A DNA stretch of 64,000 nucleotides from Terriglobia bacterium (GTDB taxonomy: Bacteria > Acidobacteriota > Terriglobia > Terriglobales > Acidobacteriaceae): positions 434,001-498,000 of the forward strand of contig JAIQFD010000001.1 of NCBI GenBank assembly GCA_020073495.1. The letters are read 5' to 3'. Shown here in pieces: positions 43,740 to 53,811 of this stretch; position 1 is the stretch's first letter, and every line of letters begins with the position of its first letter. Under the pieces are notes generated by a model that worked only from the letters and a program-made list of their open reading frames with translations, was not told the DNA's origin and made no database searches. Both the position numbers and the translations under genes were made by a program.

Positions 43740-44219
43740 CTAGCGGTTTCGGGAAGAAAAAAGCCAGATCACCAGACTGATCACAACAAAGATCGCACCC
43801 ACTCCGCTGACGAAGATGGGGACGGCGAAGAAGTGCATGTTGTAGCCCACCTGCGCCCGGATATCGCGCGGGTCGGCGGGGTTGTAGCGGATGGAGTGGC
43901 GGCTGCCGACGGGAAACTGCGCTGCCTGTTTCTCCTTGCGCGCGTGGCTGGTGCTCAGGTGGTTGGAGTGGATGACGCCAATCTGCGGCCGCCCGCTCAC
44001 TGCGTACGCGAACTGCACTTCGATGTCGTTGAGCGGCCCACTCGGGGTCCCCCGTGTCAGCACACGGCTGCCGACGACCTCGCCCTCCGCCGCCGGCCAG
44101 GTGCGCAGGATCCTATACTGCCCCCAATACAGAGGAACTGACAGCCCGAGGAAGCCAAGGAAGAAGATAAAGAGAGCGATGGCAATGATGCGCAGGACCG
44201 CGCGCGTCCCGGAGGTCAT
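43740..44219 (-). CDS. DUF3592 membrane protein
   Basis: 159 residues with N- and C-terminal TM segments (residues about 8-32 and 127-152) flanking a beta-rich extracytoplasmic domain: TWPAAEGEVVGSRVLTRG near the start and GSRHSIRYNPADPRDIRAQV, the typical DUF3592 ending (YNPxxP). Function unknown. It starts 2 bp after the ccmD stop, so it is likely the last gene of the ccm operon. Confidence 0.82.
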   Translation of the reverse strand: MTSGTRAVLRIIAIALFIFFLGFLGLSVPLYWGQYRILRTWPAAEGEVVGSRVLTRGTPSGPLNDIEVQFAYAVSGRPQIGVIHSNHLSTSHARKEKQAAQFPVGSRHSIRYNPADPRDIRAQVGYNMHFFAVPIFVSGVGAIFVVISLVIWLFSSRNR

Positions 44220-44221
44220 GC

Positions 44222-44347
44222 CTAGCGCTTCAGGTCTTCGATCTCCCGCCGCAAGCGTGCAGCCTTGCGTCCCAGGATCAGGAGATAGGAGATGTGCACC
44301 ACCCAGGTGACGACGTAGGCGGCATAAAGGAAGTACAGCTTGTTCAT
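44222..44347 (-). CDS. ccmD: CcmD-type small haem-exporter subunit
   Basis: 41 residues, one TM helix (KLYFLYAAYVVTWVVHISYL) followed by a basic helix LGRKAARLRREIEDLKR: the usual CcmD plan. CcmD releases holo-CcmE from the CcmABC complex. Its ATG overlaps the ccmC stop by 4 bp. Short length and position identify it. Confidence 0.85.
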   Translation of the reverse strand: MNKLYFLYAAYVVTWVVHISYLLILGRKAARLRREIEDLKR

Positions 44348-45033
44348 CGCGCGCCTCCCGCGATGGCCTGCGCCACGTGCGCCGCTTCCACCATATGGCG
44401 GGTGCGTTCCAGCTTGTAGCGCAGCCACAAGAGCATGGCCGCGTAGGCGGCGAAGGCCAGGAAATTCATCAGCAGGGCGTGGAGCATGCTGGGATCGATC
44501 CCCGATCCCTGGCTGCCGCCCACCACCGGCTGCGGATGCTGGGTGCGGAACCAGCGGATCGCCATGTATACGAAGAGCACGTCCAGGAAGCCGAATACGG
44601 CCAGCGCCGCCGCCAGTACCCCGGTCTGGCTCCCGGTGGCGTAGCGGCGCAGCATCAGGTAGCTGACGTAGATCAGCCACAGGACCAGGGTGGAGGTCAG
44701 GCGCGCGTCCCAGGTCCACCAGATGCCCCACACCGGCCGCGCCCAGATGGGCCCGGTCAGAAGCACCACGGTGCAGAAGACCACGCCCACTTCCGCTGCC
44801 GAGAGGGCGAAGGCGTCGAGCTTCTCGTTGCGGTTTGCCAGGTAGACGATCGAGGCGATGAAGTTAGCGATGAAGCACAGAAACGCCGTCCAGGCCGAAG
44901 GCACGTGGTAGTAGAAGATGCGCTGGACGTCGCCCATCGTGGCTTCGGTCGGGGCGGCAACCAGGGCCTGCTGAAGTCCGTAGGAAAGCAGAGCGAATAC
45001 GATCAGCGAACAAACAATGAATACGGTTCTCAT
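44344..45033 (-). CDS. ccmC: Haem exporter/cytochrome c biogenesis protein CcmC
   Basis: 229 residues, six TM segments. The haem-binding WWTWD motif is visible in PVWGIWWTWDARLTSTLVLW (about residues 104-123), with candidate axial His residues in FYYHVPSAW and SMLHALLMNF. CcmC loads haem onto CcmE. It overlaps ccmB upstream and ccmD downstream by 4 bp each, indicating tight translational coupling. Confidence 0.95.
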   Translation of the reverse strand: MRTVFIVCSLIVFALLSYGLQQALVAAPTEATMGDVQRIFYYHVPSAWTAFLCFIANFIASIVYLANRNEKLDAFALSAAEVGVVFCTVVLLTGPIWARPVWGIWWTWDARLTSTLVLWLIYVSYLMLRRYATGSQTGVLAAALAVFGFLDVLFVYMAIRWFRTQHPQPVVGGSQGSGIDPSMLHALLMNFLAFAAYAAMLLWLRYKLERTRHMVEAAHVAQAIAGGAR

Positions 45034-45704
45034 TCGGCGTGCAACACCGTATCGAACAGTAGCAGGCAGATGATGGTGAAAACAAGGTCATAGACCGCCA
45101 GGAACTCGAGCGCGAGAATGGGCGAGGATTCTCCGGTGAGGGTGGCCGTGGTGGCGCTGACCATGGCCAGCAGCGCAGGGATCGAGATGGGAAAGAGGAG
45201 TAGCGGCAGCATGATCTCGCGCGCCCGGGTGCGCAGCGACATGGCGGCGAAGAATGTCCCGTTCACAACCAGGGCCCAGGTCCCCAGTGCGGCGTCGAGT
45301 GCCAGCAGATATTCCGGACCGACGCTGCGCAGGTTGTAGAAAACGACGAACAGCGGCGCCATCAGGCACTCCAGCACCATCACGAAGATAAAGTTGCCGA
45401 GGGTCTTGGCGAGGAACAAGGACGCGCCGGGCGCGGGCGAGACGCGGTAGGCGTCCAGCACCTGGTTGCGCAGTTCGCGCGCCCAGGTCTGGTTGAGCGC
45501 CACCACCGCCGCGAACAAAAAGGCCACCCACATCAGACCGCCGGCGATGCGTCGCGCCTCTTCCGAGGTCGGCTCAAAAGAAAAGCTGAAGATCACCACC
45601 ACCAGCAGGGCGAAGAACAACATGGAGTTGATGGCGTCCTTGGAGCGCCACTCCAGGCGGAGATCCTTGGCCAGCGTGGTGCGCAAAACGGCGACGGTGC
45701 TCAT
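45030..45704 (-). CDS. ccmB: Haem exporter permease CcmB
   Basis: 224 residues, six TM segments. Family-like N-terminus (LAKDLRLEWRSKDAINSMLF), WVAFLFAAVVALNQTWARE and a central SPAPGASLFLAKTLGNFIF. It forms the ABC permease with CcmA. It overlaps ccmA by 4 bp at its start (45701-45704). Confidence 0.93.
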   Translation of the reverse strand: MSTVAVLRTTLAKDLRLEWRSKDAINSMLFFALLVVVIFSFSFEPTSEEARRIAGGLMWVAFLFAAVVALNQTWARELRNQVLDAYRVSPAPGASLFLAKTLGNFIFVMVLECLMAPLFVVFYNLRSVGPEYLLALDAALGTWALVVNGTFFAAMSLRTRAREIMLPLLLFPISIPALLAMVSATTATLTGESSPILALEFLAVYDLVFTIICLLLFDTVLHAE

Positions 45705-46384
45705 GATTGCGCCACCGCTTCCGCCGCGCGGATGCCGGGCTCGCGTGCCGCGATCTTGCCGGCCGACATCCACACCGATTCGTCGGCGATGTCGGCGACG
45801 TGCACCGCCTGGTGGGTGACGACCAGGACGGTCTTGCCGCTGTCGCGCATCTGCCCCAGCAGGCGGGCCATGGCCTTGGACGATTGCGGATCGAGATTGG
45901 AGAACGGCTCGTCCAGCAACAGGACCTTGGGATCGTTCAACGTGGCGCGCGCCAGCGACAGCCGCTGGCGCATGCCCTGCGAGTACTGGCCGACGTAGCG
46001 GTCGAGGTCGGGGTCGAGGCCGACGGTGCGGATGGCCTCACGCAGCTTCACTTCGTCCGCCGGCCCATACAGGCCGGCGAAGTAGCGCAGGTTCTCGAGG
46101 CCGCTCATCTCGTCGTAGAGCAACGGCGCGTGCGCCATGTATCCGACATCGGCCAGTACCGATCGCAGATCTGAAGAGCCGAGCATGGTGACCGTCCCGC
46201 TGGTCGGGCGCGCCAGCCCGCTGATGACGCGCAGCAGGGTGCTCTTCCCCGCCCCGTTGTCGCCGAAGATGGCGTACAGGCGGCTGGCATCGAAGGTGGC
46301 GCTCACCTCGCGCAGCGCCGCAAATCGTTCAAATACCTTGGTGACTTTATCGAGAACGATGCGCGGAATGGCGCCGGTGACCAG
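45701..46384 (-). CDS. ccmA: Haem exporter ATPase CcmA, non-canonical start
   Basis: ABC ATPase: Walker A FGDNGAGKSTLL, signature YSQGMRQRLSLAR, Walker B KVLLLDEPFSNLD, and switch His in VVTHQ. The first canonical start in this frame is GTG 46306 (SATFDASRLY), but the 26 codons before it, after the ccmE stop, encode IPRIVLDKVTKVFERFAALR, which is clearly the family's first strands. A start at CTG 46384 (after GAGG) or ATT would include them, giving 227 residues. Either a non-standard start or a sequence error is likely. Operon order here is ccmE-A-B-C-D. Confidence 0.9.
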   Translation of the reverse strand: MVTGAIPRIVLDKVTKVFERFAALREVSATFDASRLYAIFGDNGAGKSTLLRVISGLARPTSGTVTMLGSSDLRSVLADVGYMAHAPLLYDEMSGLENLRYFAGLYGPADEVKLREAIRTVGLDPDLDRYVGQYSQGMRQRLSLARATLNDPKVLLLDEPFSNLDPQSSKAMARLLGQMRDSGKTVLVVTHQAVHVADIADESVWMSAGKIAAREPGIRAAEAVAQS

Positions 46385-46399
46385 CTCGTGCCTCGGAGC

Positions 46400-46888
46400 T
46401 TAAGGTGTGGCCCGGTTGCCCTCGGCCGGGCGGGTGTCCTGGGTGGTGTTGATGGGCGCGGTGTTGCCCGCGGGGGCCGTCTGGCCGTCCTTCTTGGGCG
46501 TGTATTTCGAGGCGCATTTGGCCTGGAGCATCTTGGCGTGGAAAACGCCGTCGTGGCCGAAGGTGCCCTCAGCCAGCGCCTGGGAATTGTCCACGAACGT
46601 GTCGGGCGGGGCTTCGGTGCCGGTGTACTCGACCGCCAGAAGTTTCCCCTCTTCCTCGAGGCTGAACTCGACGTGCGTGCCGCGGCGCTTGATGGAGCCG
46701 GGCGCGACGTTGCCGGCAACACGCAGCCGCTTCTTGTAGGCGTCGTCACCCATCTTGTTCAGTTCTTTGATGGTGACGTAGTAGCTCTTGCTCTGCTGCA
46801 CTCCGGTAAAGGCGAGATACGCGAGCGCTACCACGATGACGCCGATCGCTGCGCCGAACTTCACGAATTTGTTGCTGGAACTCCCCAT
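46400..46888 (-). CDS. ccmE: Cytochrome c maturation haem chaperone CcmE, Cys-type
   Basis: 162 residues with an N-terminal TM anchor (KFGAAIGVIVVALAYLAFTG) and the OB-fold CcmE domain: KRLRVAGNVAPGSIKRRGTH, VEYTGTEAPPDTF. Where classical CcmE has a haem-binding HxxxY (AKHDENY), this protein has Cys: LQAKCASKYTPKK, i.e. the CxxxY form known from some archaea and deltaproteobacteria. The C-terminal tail is Thr/Pro-rich. First gene of the ccm operon, divergent from thiC. Confidence 0.92.
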   Translation of the reverse strand: MGSSSNKFVKFGAAIGVIVVALAYLAFTGVQQSKSYYVTIKELNKMGDDAYKKRLRVAGNVAPGSIKRRGTHVEFSLEEEGKLLAVEYTGTEAPPDTFVDNSQALAEGTFGHDGVFHAKMLQAKCASKYTPKKDGQTAPAGNTAPINTTQDTRPAEGNRATP

Positions 46889-47046
46889 ATCCTCGTTCAA
46901 CTGTACGTTTCGCAACCCCGCAGGGTCAAGGCGCACGCCCTGCCACCCGCCCGACGTGGGCACATCCGTCCACTGTGATGCGCGACGCTCCCACTCCCGT
47001 TAGAGCCGGAAAGGGTTCCGTCCGAAGCAGGCTCAATCGTTTGTGA

Positions 47047-48553
<1,507 letters not shown>

Positions 48554-48555
<2 letters not shown>

Positions 48556-48581
48556 CTAGCAGCTGGTAGTTAGTAGCTAGG
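48554..48581. repeat. Heptamer-phased repeat (AGCTAGC-type)
   Basis: AGCTAGC, AGCTGGT, AGTTAGT, AGCTAGG at exact 7-bp spacing, overlapping the last bases of the thiC stop. Confidence 0.75.
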
Positions 48582-48588
48582 AATTGTG

Positions 48589-48620
48589 AAGGCCGCGCGG
48601 GTGCGCGGCCTTTGCTTTTG
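48589..48620 (+). terminator. thiC terminator
   Basis: AAGGCCGCGC-GGGT-GCGCGGCCTT followed by TGCTTTTG: a 10-bp stem with a 4-nt loop. It also lies at the end of the convergent M28 gene. Confidence 0.88.
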
Positions 48621-48629
48621 TGGAAACTG

Positions 48630-50798
48630 TCATCGGGATTTTTCCAGCACGGCGGCAGCCCGGTTCAGGGCCTCGGCCAGGGCCGCAGCCTGGCGCTGAG
48701 CCTGGGCGGCATCGTGCGATTCAAGGGCGTCGCCGACCCCGGGAAGCACCGCCGCAGCGTATCCCGTCAGCCGCCCCGGAGCATAGATTGCGTGACGGAA
48801 CCACGCCCGTTGCGGCAGGCCGCCGGGAAGCAGTAAGGCGCGCTCCGCCTCGCGCAGCGCGCGGTTCAGGTCCCGGACGTTGTTCCCTGGCTTTTGTTGC
48901 AGCGCCGCGATCGCAGCACCCGCCTCGGTGAATCGCCTTGCCGCCGCTGCCGCCGCCGCAAGGGCTGGTGCCCTCGCTCCGAATTCGGCCTCCGCTCGCT
49001 TCCGCATCACCTGGATGTAGGCCTCGATCTCGCGGCCATAACTCTCGTACTCGAAGGGGAGGACGTCGGCATCTGCCAGGTGCACGGCCTCGAGACCGAA
49101 GATGCGGGCCATCTGCTGCTCGTAGCGGAACTCCGGGTCACCGAATTTCCTGAACCACGCCAGGTTGTCGAATACCGAGTGATACACGCCGTACGACCCG
49201 GACGAGGTGATGTCGGTCGCCGGCATCCCCATGTGCTGGAGGAACGGCGTGTAGTCGGAGCCGCTACCCAGGTCGCCCACCGGGACATCGTCCTTCAACT
49301 GCACCACGGGGAGGCGCTGCGTGCCTCCCGACACCTGGGGCTCGGGCATCTTCGCCGGAGTCTGCCGCGTGCGCTGCCAGGCGTCGTAGACCGTGCCTTG
49401 TCCATCCGCCGCGGGCACGATCTTGGCGATGTCGCGCAGGAATTCCTTCAGGGTCGGCACCGCCGATGCCCCGAAACGCGGCCCTGAAACGGCGGTGTCC
49501 ATGTTGAGGTACGCGACCCCGCTCGCCAGTTCCGCCTCGTGCTGCTCCACCCACTCGACGGAACCGATCAGCCCCCACTCCTCTGCGTCCCAACTGCCGA
49601 AGACAATCGTGCGCTTCGGACGCCAGCCGGACTTCAGCAGAGCGCCGATGCCGTGCACCGCCTCCAGCATCGCCGCCGTGCCGCTGCTCGGGTCCACGGC
49701 GCCGTAGGCCCAGGCGTCGCGATGATTTCCCGCGATCACCCACTCATCCGGGAACTCGCTGCCCCGCACCGTTCCGATCACGTTCCAAATGCTGCGGTAC
49801 GCGTCGTCGTGCTTGAGGTGGATGCGCACCCGTGCCGGCCCCGGACCCACGTGATAAGTGAAGGGCAGCCCTCCTTGCCAGGCGCGCGGAGACTCGGACC
49901 CCGCGAGATTTTGCAGGATGGGCGCCGCATCCTCCGCAGACAGCGGCGTGGCGGGGATCTTCGGCATTTCCGCCGACCGCTGCGGCGCGGTCCGTTGGCT
50001 CGCCGCCAGTGACGGCAGCGAAGCGATGCCTGGCGTCGTCGGATCGCCGGGAAACTCGAACATGTATCCGATGGATCCGCGCTGCACGCTTGTCGGCGGC
50101 CGCCACGGCCCCTTGGGGTAGGTGTCGCCACGGAAGTATCCGTCCTGCTGCGGATCGGAATAAATGATGACGCCCGCCGCACCGCGCTGCTGGGCTACGA
50201 AAGGCTTCACGCCGCGGTACGTTTCTCCGTATCGCACCAGCACGATCTTGCCGCGGACGTCCACATTCATCTGGGCCAGAGTGTCGAAGTCCTCGGGACG
50301 TCCGTAGTTCGCGTACACGACGTCGGCCTCGACGTCGCCCGAGGGCGCGTACGCATTGAACGCGGCGATCACGCGCGGATCGGCCTGGTAGGCGTCGTCG
50401 TCGGTGCGTTCCCGCGTGGGGCCGTGCATGACGACGCCCTTCGGCGCGACCACGTCCACCCGCACTTCGGTCGGAAACGGCAGCCAGACCTTGTACTCGA
50501 CGATCTCGGTCTCGAGACCGGCCTCGCGGAATTTCTGCGCCACGTAGTCTGCGGTCTTGCGGTCCTCGGGAGTACCGGCGACGTGCGGCGCGGAGGCCAA
50601 GACCCGCAAGTGCTCTTCCGCTAGTCCCGGGTCCGGCACTGCCAGGAACCGCCGGTCGATCTCCGCCTCGCGCGCGGGATCCAGGAAGCCGAGCATCGCA
50701 GGCCGGGCGCTTTCCTGCGCCTGGGTGGAAGCTTGCTTCGCGGAGGTAGTGGACAGCAGAAGGATGGCGGCCAGGGAAAAGCCTGTGATCCGGTTCAA
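48630..50798 (-). CDS. M28-family carboxypeptidase (glutamate carboxypeptidase II-like)
   Basis: 722 residues with a signal peptide (MNRITGFSLAAILLLSTTSA). Layout as in PSMA-like enzymes: M28 domain with an inserted PA domain (residues about 165-270) and a C-terminal dimerisation domain. Zinc ligands are visible: VIAGNHRDAWAYGAVDPSSG (His and bridging Asp), SWDAEEWGLIGS (catalytic Glu and Glu ligand), LNMDTAVSG (Asp) and SYGVYHSVFDN (His). Predicted periplasmic or outer-surface di-zinc exopeptidase, possibly scavenging glutamate from peptides. Divergent from the MFS gene. Confidence 0.93.
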   Translation of the reverse strand: MNRITGFSLAAILLLSTTSAKQASTQAQESARPAMLGFLDPAREAEIDRRFLAVPDPGLAEEHLRVLASAPHVAGTPEDRKTADYVAQKFREAGLETEIVEYKVWLPFPTEVRVDVVAPKGVVMHGPTRERTDDDAYQADPRVIAAFNAYAPSGDVEADVVYANYGRPEDFDTLAQMNVDVRGKIVLVRYGETYRGVKPFVAQQRGAAGVIIYSDPQQDGYFRGDTYPKGPWRPPTSVQRGSIGYMFEFPGDPTTPGIASLPSLAASQRTAPQRSAEMPKIPATPLSAEDAAPILQNLAGSESPRAWQGGLPFTYHVGPGPARVRIHLKHDDAYRSIWNVIGTVRGSEFPDEWVIAGNHRDAWAYGAVDPSSGTAAMLEAVHGIGALLKSGWRPKRTIVFGSWDAEEWGLIGSVEWVEQHEAELASGVAYLNMDTAVSGPRFGASAVPTLKEFLRDIAKIVPAADGQGTVYDAWQRTRQTPAKMPEPQVSGGTQRLPVVQLKDDVPVGDLGSGSDYTPFLQHMGMPATDITSSGSYGVYHSVFDNLAWFRKFGDPEFRYEQQMARIFGLEAVHLADADVLPFEYESYGREIEAYIQVMRKRAEAEFGARAPALAAAAAAARRFTEAGAAIAALQQKPGNNVRDLNRALREAERALLLPGGLPQRAWFRHAIYAPGRLTGYAAAVLPGVGDALESHDAAQAQRQAAALAEALNRAAAVLEKSR

Positions 50799-50880
50799 CC
50801 GATCCCTCCGTCAGCGCCGCATTCGGTTGGGAGAGTCAAGCCGACAATTTACACTACGAGGAACAGGAGACAAAGCGCGC

Positions 50881-52233
50881 GTGTCCGGCCCCGACATCCG
50901 AGATGGAAAATCCTCCGGCCCGTCCGCGCGCCCCGCCGCCGAGGACCACGGGCAGGCGCTCCAGGCGGTCGCGGTCGAAGAAACGGTCGCGCCGCAGGTC
51001 GCTCCCGCTGCCATCGAGATGCCGCGCGTCCTGCGCGCGTTGCGCAATCCCGACTACCGCTACTTCTGGCTCGGCAACTTCCTCTCGAATATCGGCACCT
51101 GGATGCAGAACGTCGCCCAGGGCTGGCTGGTGCTGGAACTTTCGAACTCGGCGTTCTGGCTGGGCGTGGTGGGATTCGCCGCGTCGGCCCCGATGCTGAT
51201 GTTCTCGCTCATCGGCGGTGTCATCGCCGACCGCGTCGACCGCCGCAGCATGATGATCCGCACCCAGTCCGCCATGATGCTCTTCGCCTTCATCCTGGCC
51301 GCGCTGTCGTACGCGAAGGTCATCAACGTGCCGGAGATTGTACTGCTGGCCTTCGCCACCGGCATCGCCATGTCGCTGAACATGCCCAGCTATCAGGCGC
51401 TGGTGCCGCAGCTCGTGCCCCGCGAAGACCTGACCAATGCCATCGGCCTGAACTCGGCGCAGTTCAACTTGTCGCGCATCATCGGCCCCAGCATCGGCGG
51501 ATTCGTGATGGCGTGGCTGGGGGTGAGCACCAATTTCCTGCTCAACGGGATCAGTTTTCTCGCATTGCTGCTGGTACTGCTGCGCATGCGCATGCCCACG
51601 CCGGAGTTTGACGACTCCAGCGCCACCATGTGGCAGCGCCTCGCCGACGGCTTCCGCTACGTGCTCGACCACCGCCAGATGTCGGCACTCCTCTCCCTCG
51701 TGGCGCTGGCCAGCATCTTCGGCATCCCCTACCTGATGTTCATGCCTTACTTCGCGCGCGACATCCTGCACGTCGGCCCGCGCGGACTGGGGCTGCTGCT
51801 GGCGTTCTCGGGCTTCGGATCGCTGGGCGCCGCCACCACGGTGGCGTACCTGGGGGTGACCGGCGTCCACCGCCGCGGACGCCTGCTCGTCTCCTCCGGT
51901 TCCGCTTTCTTCATCGCCGTGATCCTGTTCACCTTCTCCCGCAACTTCTATCTTTCTTCCGCTCTCCTGGTGGTCGCGGGATATTCCGCCATCCTCATGG
52001 TGGCCATCGTCAACACGCTGCTCCAGCACCTCTCGGCCGAGGAGATGCGCGGCCGCGTGATGAGCATCTACACCATGGCCTTTCTTGGATTTGCGCCGGT
52101 GGGAAGCCTGATCGCCGGTTCGCTCGCCGGCGCTGTGACTGCGTCCTACGCCATCGCCGGCATGTGCAGCGTGGCGCTGATCGGAACGCTTGCGCTTTAC
52201 TTTTTCCGTCCGGAATTGCGCGAGCTGAACTAG
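50881..52233 (+). CDS. MFS exporter (enterobactin-exporter/MFS_3 type)
   Basis: About 450 residues with twelve TM segments. Motifs of the MFS_3 group: ALRNPDYRYFWLGNFLSNIG (family start), GVIADRVDRRSMMIRTQ (motif A) and LSRIIGPSIGGFVMAWLG. The first 45 residues are polar and Pro/Ala-rich. GTG 50881 is used; ATG 51019 would start directly before the domain. Substrate unknown (siderophores or drugs in relatives). A small lipoprotein gene follows within 30 bp. Confidence 0.88.
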   Translation: MSGPDIRDGKSSGPSARPAAEDHGQALQAVAVEETVAPQVAPAAIEMPRVLRALRNPDYRYFWLGNFLSNIGTWMQNVAQGWLVLELSNSAFWLGVVGFAASAPMLMFSLIGGVIADRVDRRSMMIRTQSAMMLFAFILAALSYAKVINVPEIVLLAFATGIAMSLNMPSYQALVPQLVPREDLTNAIGLNSAQFNLSRIIGPSIGGFVMAWLGVSTNFLLNGISFLALLLVLLRMRMPTPEFDDSSATMWQRLADGFRYVLDHRQMSALLSLVALASIFGIPYLMFMPYFARDILHVGPRGLGLLLAFSGFGSLGAATTVAYLGVTGVHRRGRLLVSSGSAFFIAVILFTFSRNFYLSSALLVVAGYSAILMVAIVNTLLQHLSAEEMRGRVMSIYTMAFLGFAPVGSLIAGSLAGAVTASYAIAGMCSVALIGTLALYFFRPELRELN

Positions 52234-52259
52234 GCGGCGAAGCCGCTACAATCCTGAAC

Positions 52260-52790
52260 ATGACTGCCCTGCGCCGCAGCATCCTCGCGCTCGCGTGCTT
52301 CGTATCTCTCGGCACGTGTCTGTCCGCCTGCAACAGGCAGAAGCCGACCACGAGCGCGGGGCACGAACTCGTGCCCAGCGGCGCGCCCGCGCTGCTGATC
52401 GACGTTCCGCCGGAGTACAACATCGAGGCGCGCAAAGGGGCGGACTTTGACGTCTTCTACATCCAGCGCGCGAAAACGGAACATGGGGATCCACCGAAGG
52501 ATGGGATGGGCATTTATGTTGGACACGCGCCCAATTTTTCTCCGCCGCAGGATGCGCGCACCATGTCGGGCACGATCGCCGGCCGGAAAATCGCCTGGTA
52601 CGCCTGGGAAGACGAGCGGTCCGACCGCACGCTGCTGCGCATGGAGACCCTGATCACCGGCCTATTCACGAGTGAAAAAGAAAAGGCTGGCGGGGCCGCC
52701 GTCGACCAAGTCCATATTTTTCTCTGGGCTCCGGGGGACAAGCGTCTCGGCATCCTCAAAGACGCCGCCGAGACCCTGCGGCTCAAGTAG
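52260..52790 (+). CDS. Hypothetical lipoprotein
   Basis: 176 residues with a lipobox (ILALACFVSLGTCLSAC, then NRQ). The mature domain is a short alpha/beta protein containing PPEYNIEARKGADFDVFYIQ and KIAWYAWEDE, and has no catalytic motif I recognise. It starts 26 bp after the MFS stop and may be part of the same transcript. Its stop abuts that of the convergent transketolase subunit. Confidence 0.7.
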   Translation: MTALRRSILALACFVSLGTCLSACNRQKPTTSAGHELVPSGAPALLIDVPPEYNIEARKGADFDVFYIQRAKTEHGDPPKDGMGIYVGHAPNFSPPQDARTMSGTIAGRKIAWYAWEDERSDRTLLRMETLITGLFTSEKEKAGGAAVDQVHIFLWAPGDKRLGILKDAAETLRLK

Positions 52791-53756
52791 CTACTTGCGC
52801 TTCAGCACGCGTTTGACCGCCTCGACGATGTAGGGCGCAGTGAGCCCGTACTTGTTCATGAGCTGATCGGGCGTGCCCGATTCCGCGTACGTGTTCTGGA
52901 TGCCGACGAACTCCATGGGCACCGGGTGCGACTTCGCGGCGGAGCGGGCCACCCGCGACCCGAGCCCGCCGTCGAGCAGGTGCTCTTCCGCGGTCACGAT
53001 GGCTCCGCACTCGCTTGCTGCCTTGGCCACCGCCTCATCGTCGATCGGCTTGATGGTGTGCATGTCCACGACACGCGCAGCGATTCCCTCTTCCTCGAGC
53101 TGCGCTTGGGCCTGCAACGCATAGCCGACCTCGAAACCGCAGGCGATGATGGCCACGTCGCGGCCCGGGCCGTGCACCTTGGCTTTTCCGATCTCGAAGG
53201 TGTCGTTCGGGCCGTAAATGATCGGCGCCTTGGCACGTCCCGTGCGCATGTATGCCGGACCGTTCCACTCGGCCATGCGATGCACCAGCGCCCGCGCCGA
53301 AAACTCATCCGCCGGATGCATGACCACGAAGCCAGGGAGGGCGCACATGAGCGCGAAATCCTCCACCGACTGCTGGCTGGGGCCGTCTTCCCCGATGGAG
53401 ATGCCGCCGTGCGAGCCCACGAATTTCGCATTCACTCTTGGATAGGCGACGCACATGCGGAGCTGGTCATACGCCTTGTCGCACAAAAAGACGGCAAACG
53501 ACGAAGCGAAGGGGATCTTGCCGGCGAGCGCCAGCCCGCTGGCGATGCCCACCATGTTCGCCTCGGCGATGCCGGCAGTATAGAACCTGTCGGGGAACTT
53601 CTCCGCGAACTTGGCGCTGAAGGTGGATTTTGCCAGGTCGGCGTCGAGCGCCACCACGTTCGGGTTGTTTGCGCCCAGCTCGGCCAGCGCCTGCCCGTAA
53701 GCTTCGCGCGTCGCCAGGCCCATCTTCAGCTCGAACTTGTTGGGCGTCGCTTTCAT
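52791..53756 (-). CDS. Transketolase, C-terminal subunit (split enzyme)
   Basis: 321 residues: the pyrimidine-binding and C-terminal domains of transketolase. Visible: ATREAYGQALAELGANNPNV, YTAGIAEANMVGIASGLAL (TPP Glu in GIAEANM), HGGISIGEDGPSQQSVEDFA, HPADEFSA, and AEEHLLDGGLGS. It pairs with the separate N-terminal subunit 55 bp upstream; such split enzymes are common in archaea and several bacterial phyla. Role: pentose-phosphate carbon shuffling. ATG 53756 is preferred over an upstream start at 53801. Confidence 0.93.
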   Translation of the reverse strand: MKATPNKFELKMGLATREAYGQALAELGANNPNVVALDADLAKSTFSAKFAEKFPDRFYTAGIAEANMVGIASGLALAGKIPFASSFAVFLCDKAYDQLRMCVAYPRVNAKFVGSHGGISIGEDGPSQQSVEDFALMCALPGFVVMHPADEFSARALVHRMAEWNGPAYMRTGRAKAPIIYGPNDTFEIGKAKVHGPGRDVAIIACGFEVGYALQAQAQLEEEGIAARVVDMHTIKPIDDEAVAKAASECGAIVTAEEHLLDGGLGSRVARSAAKSHPVPMEFVGIQNTYAESGTPDQLMNKYGLTAPYIVEAVKRVLKRK

Positions 53757-53811
53757 GGTTGTGCGGGATCCCGCGGACACCGCCGCTGCGCTCGCTTCCA
53801 CGTCGCCTCCG

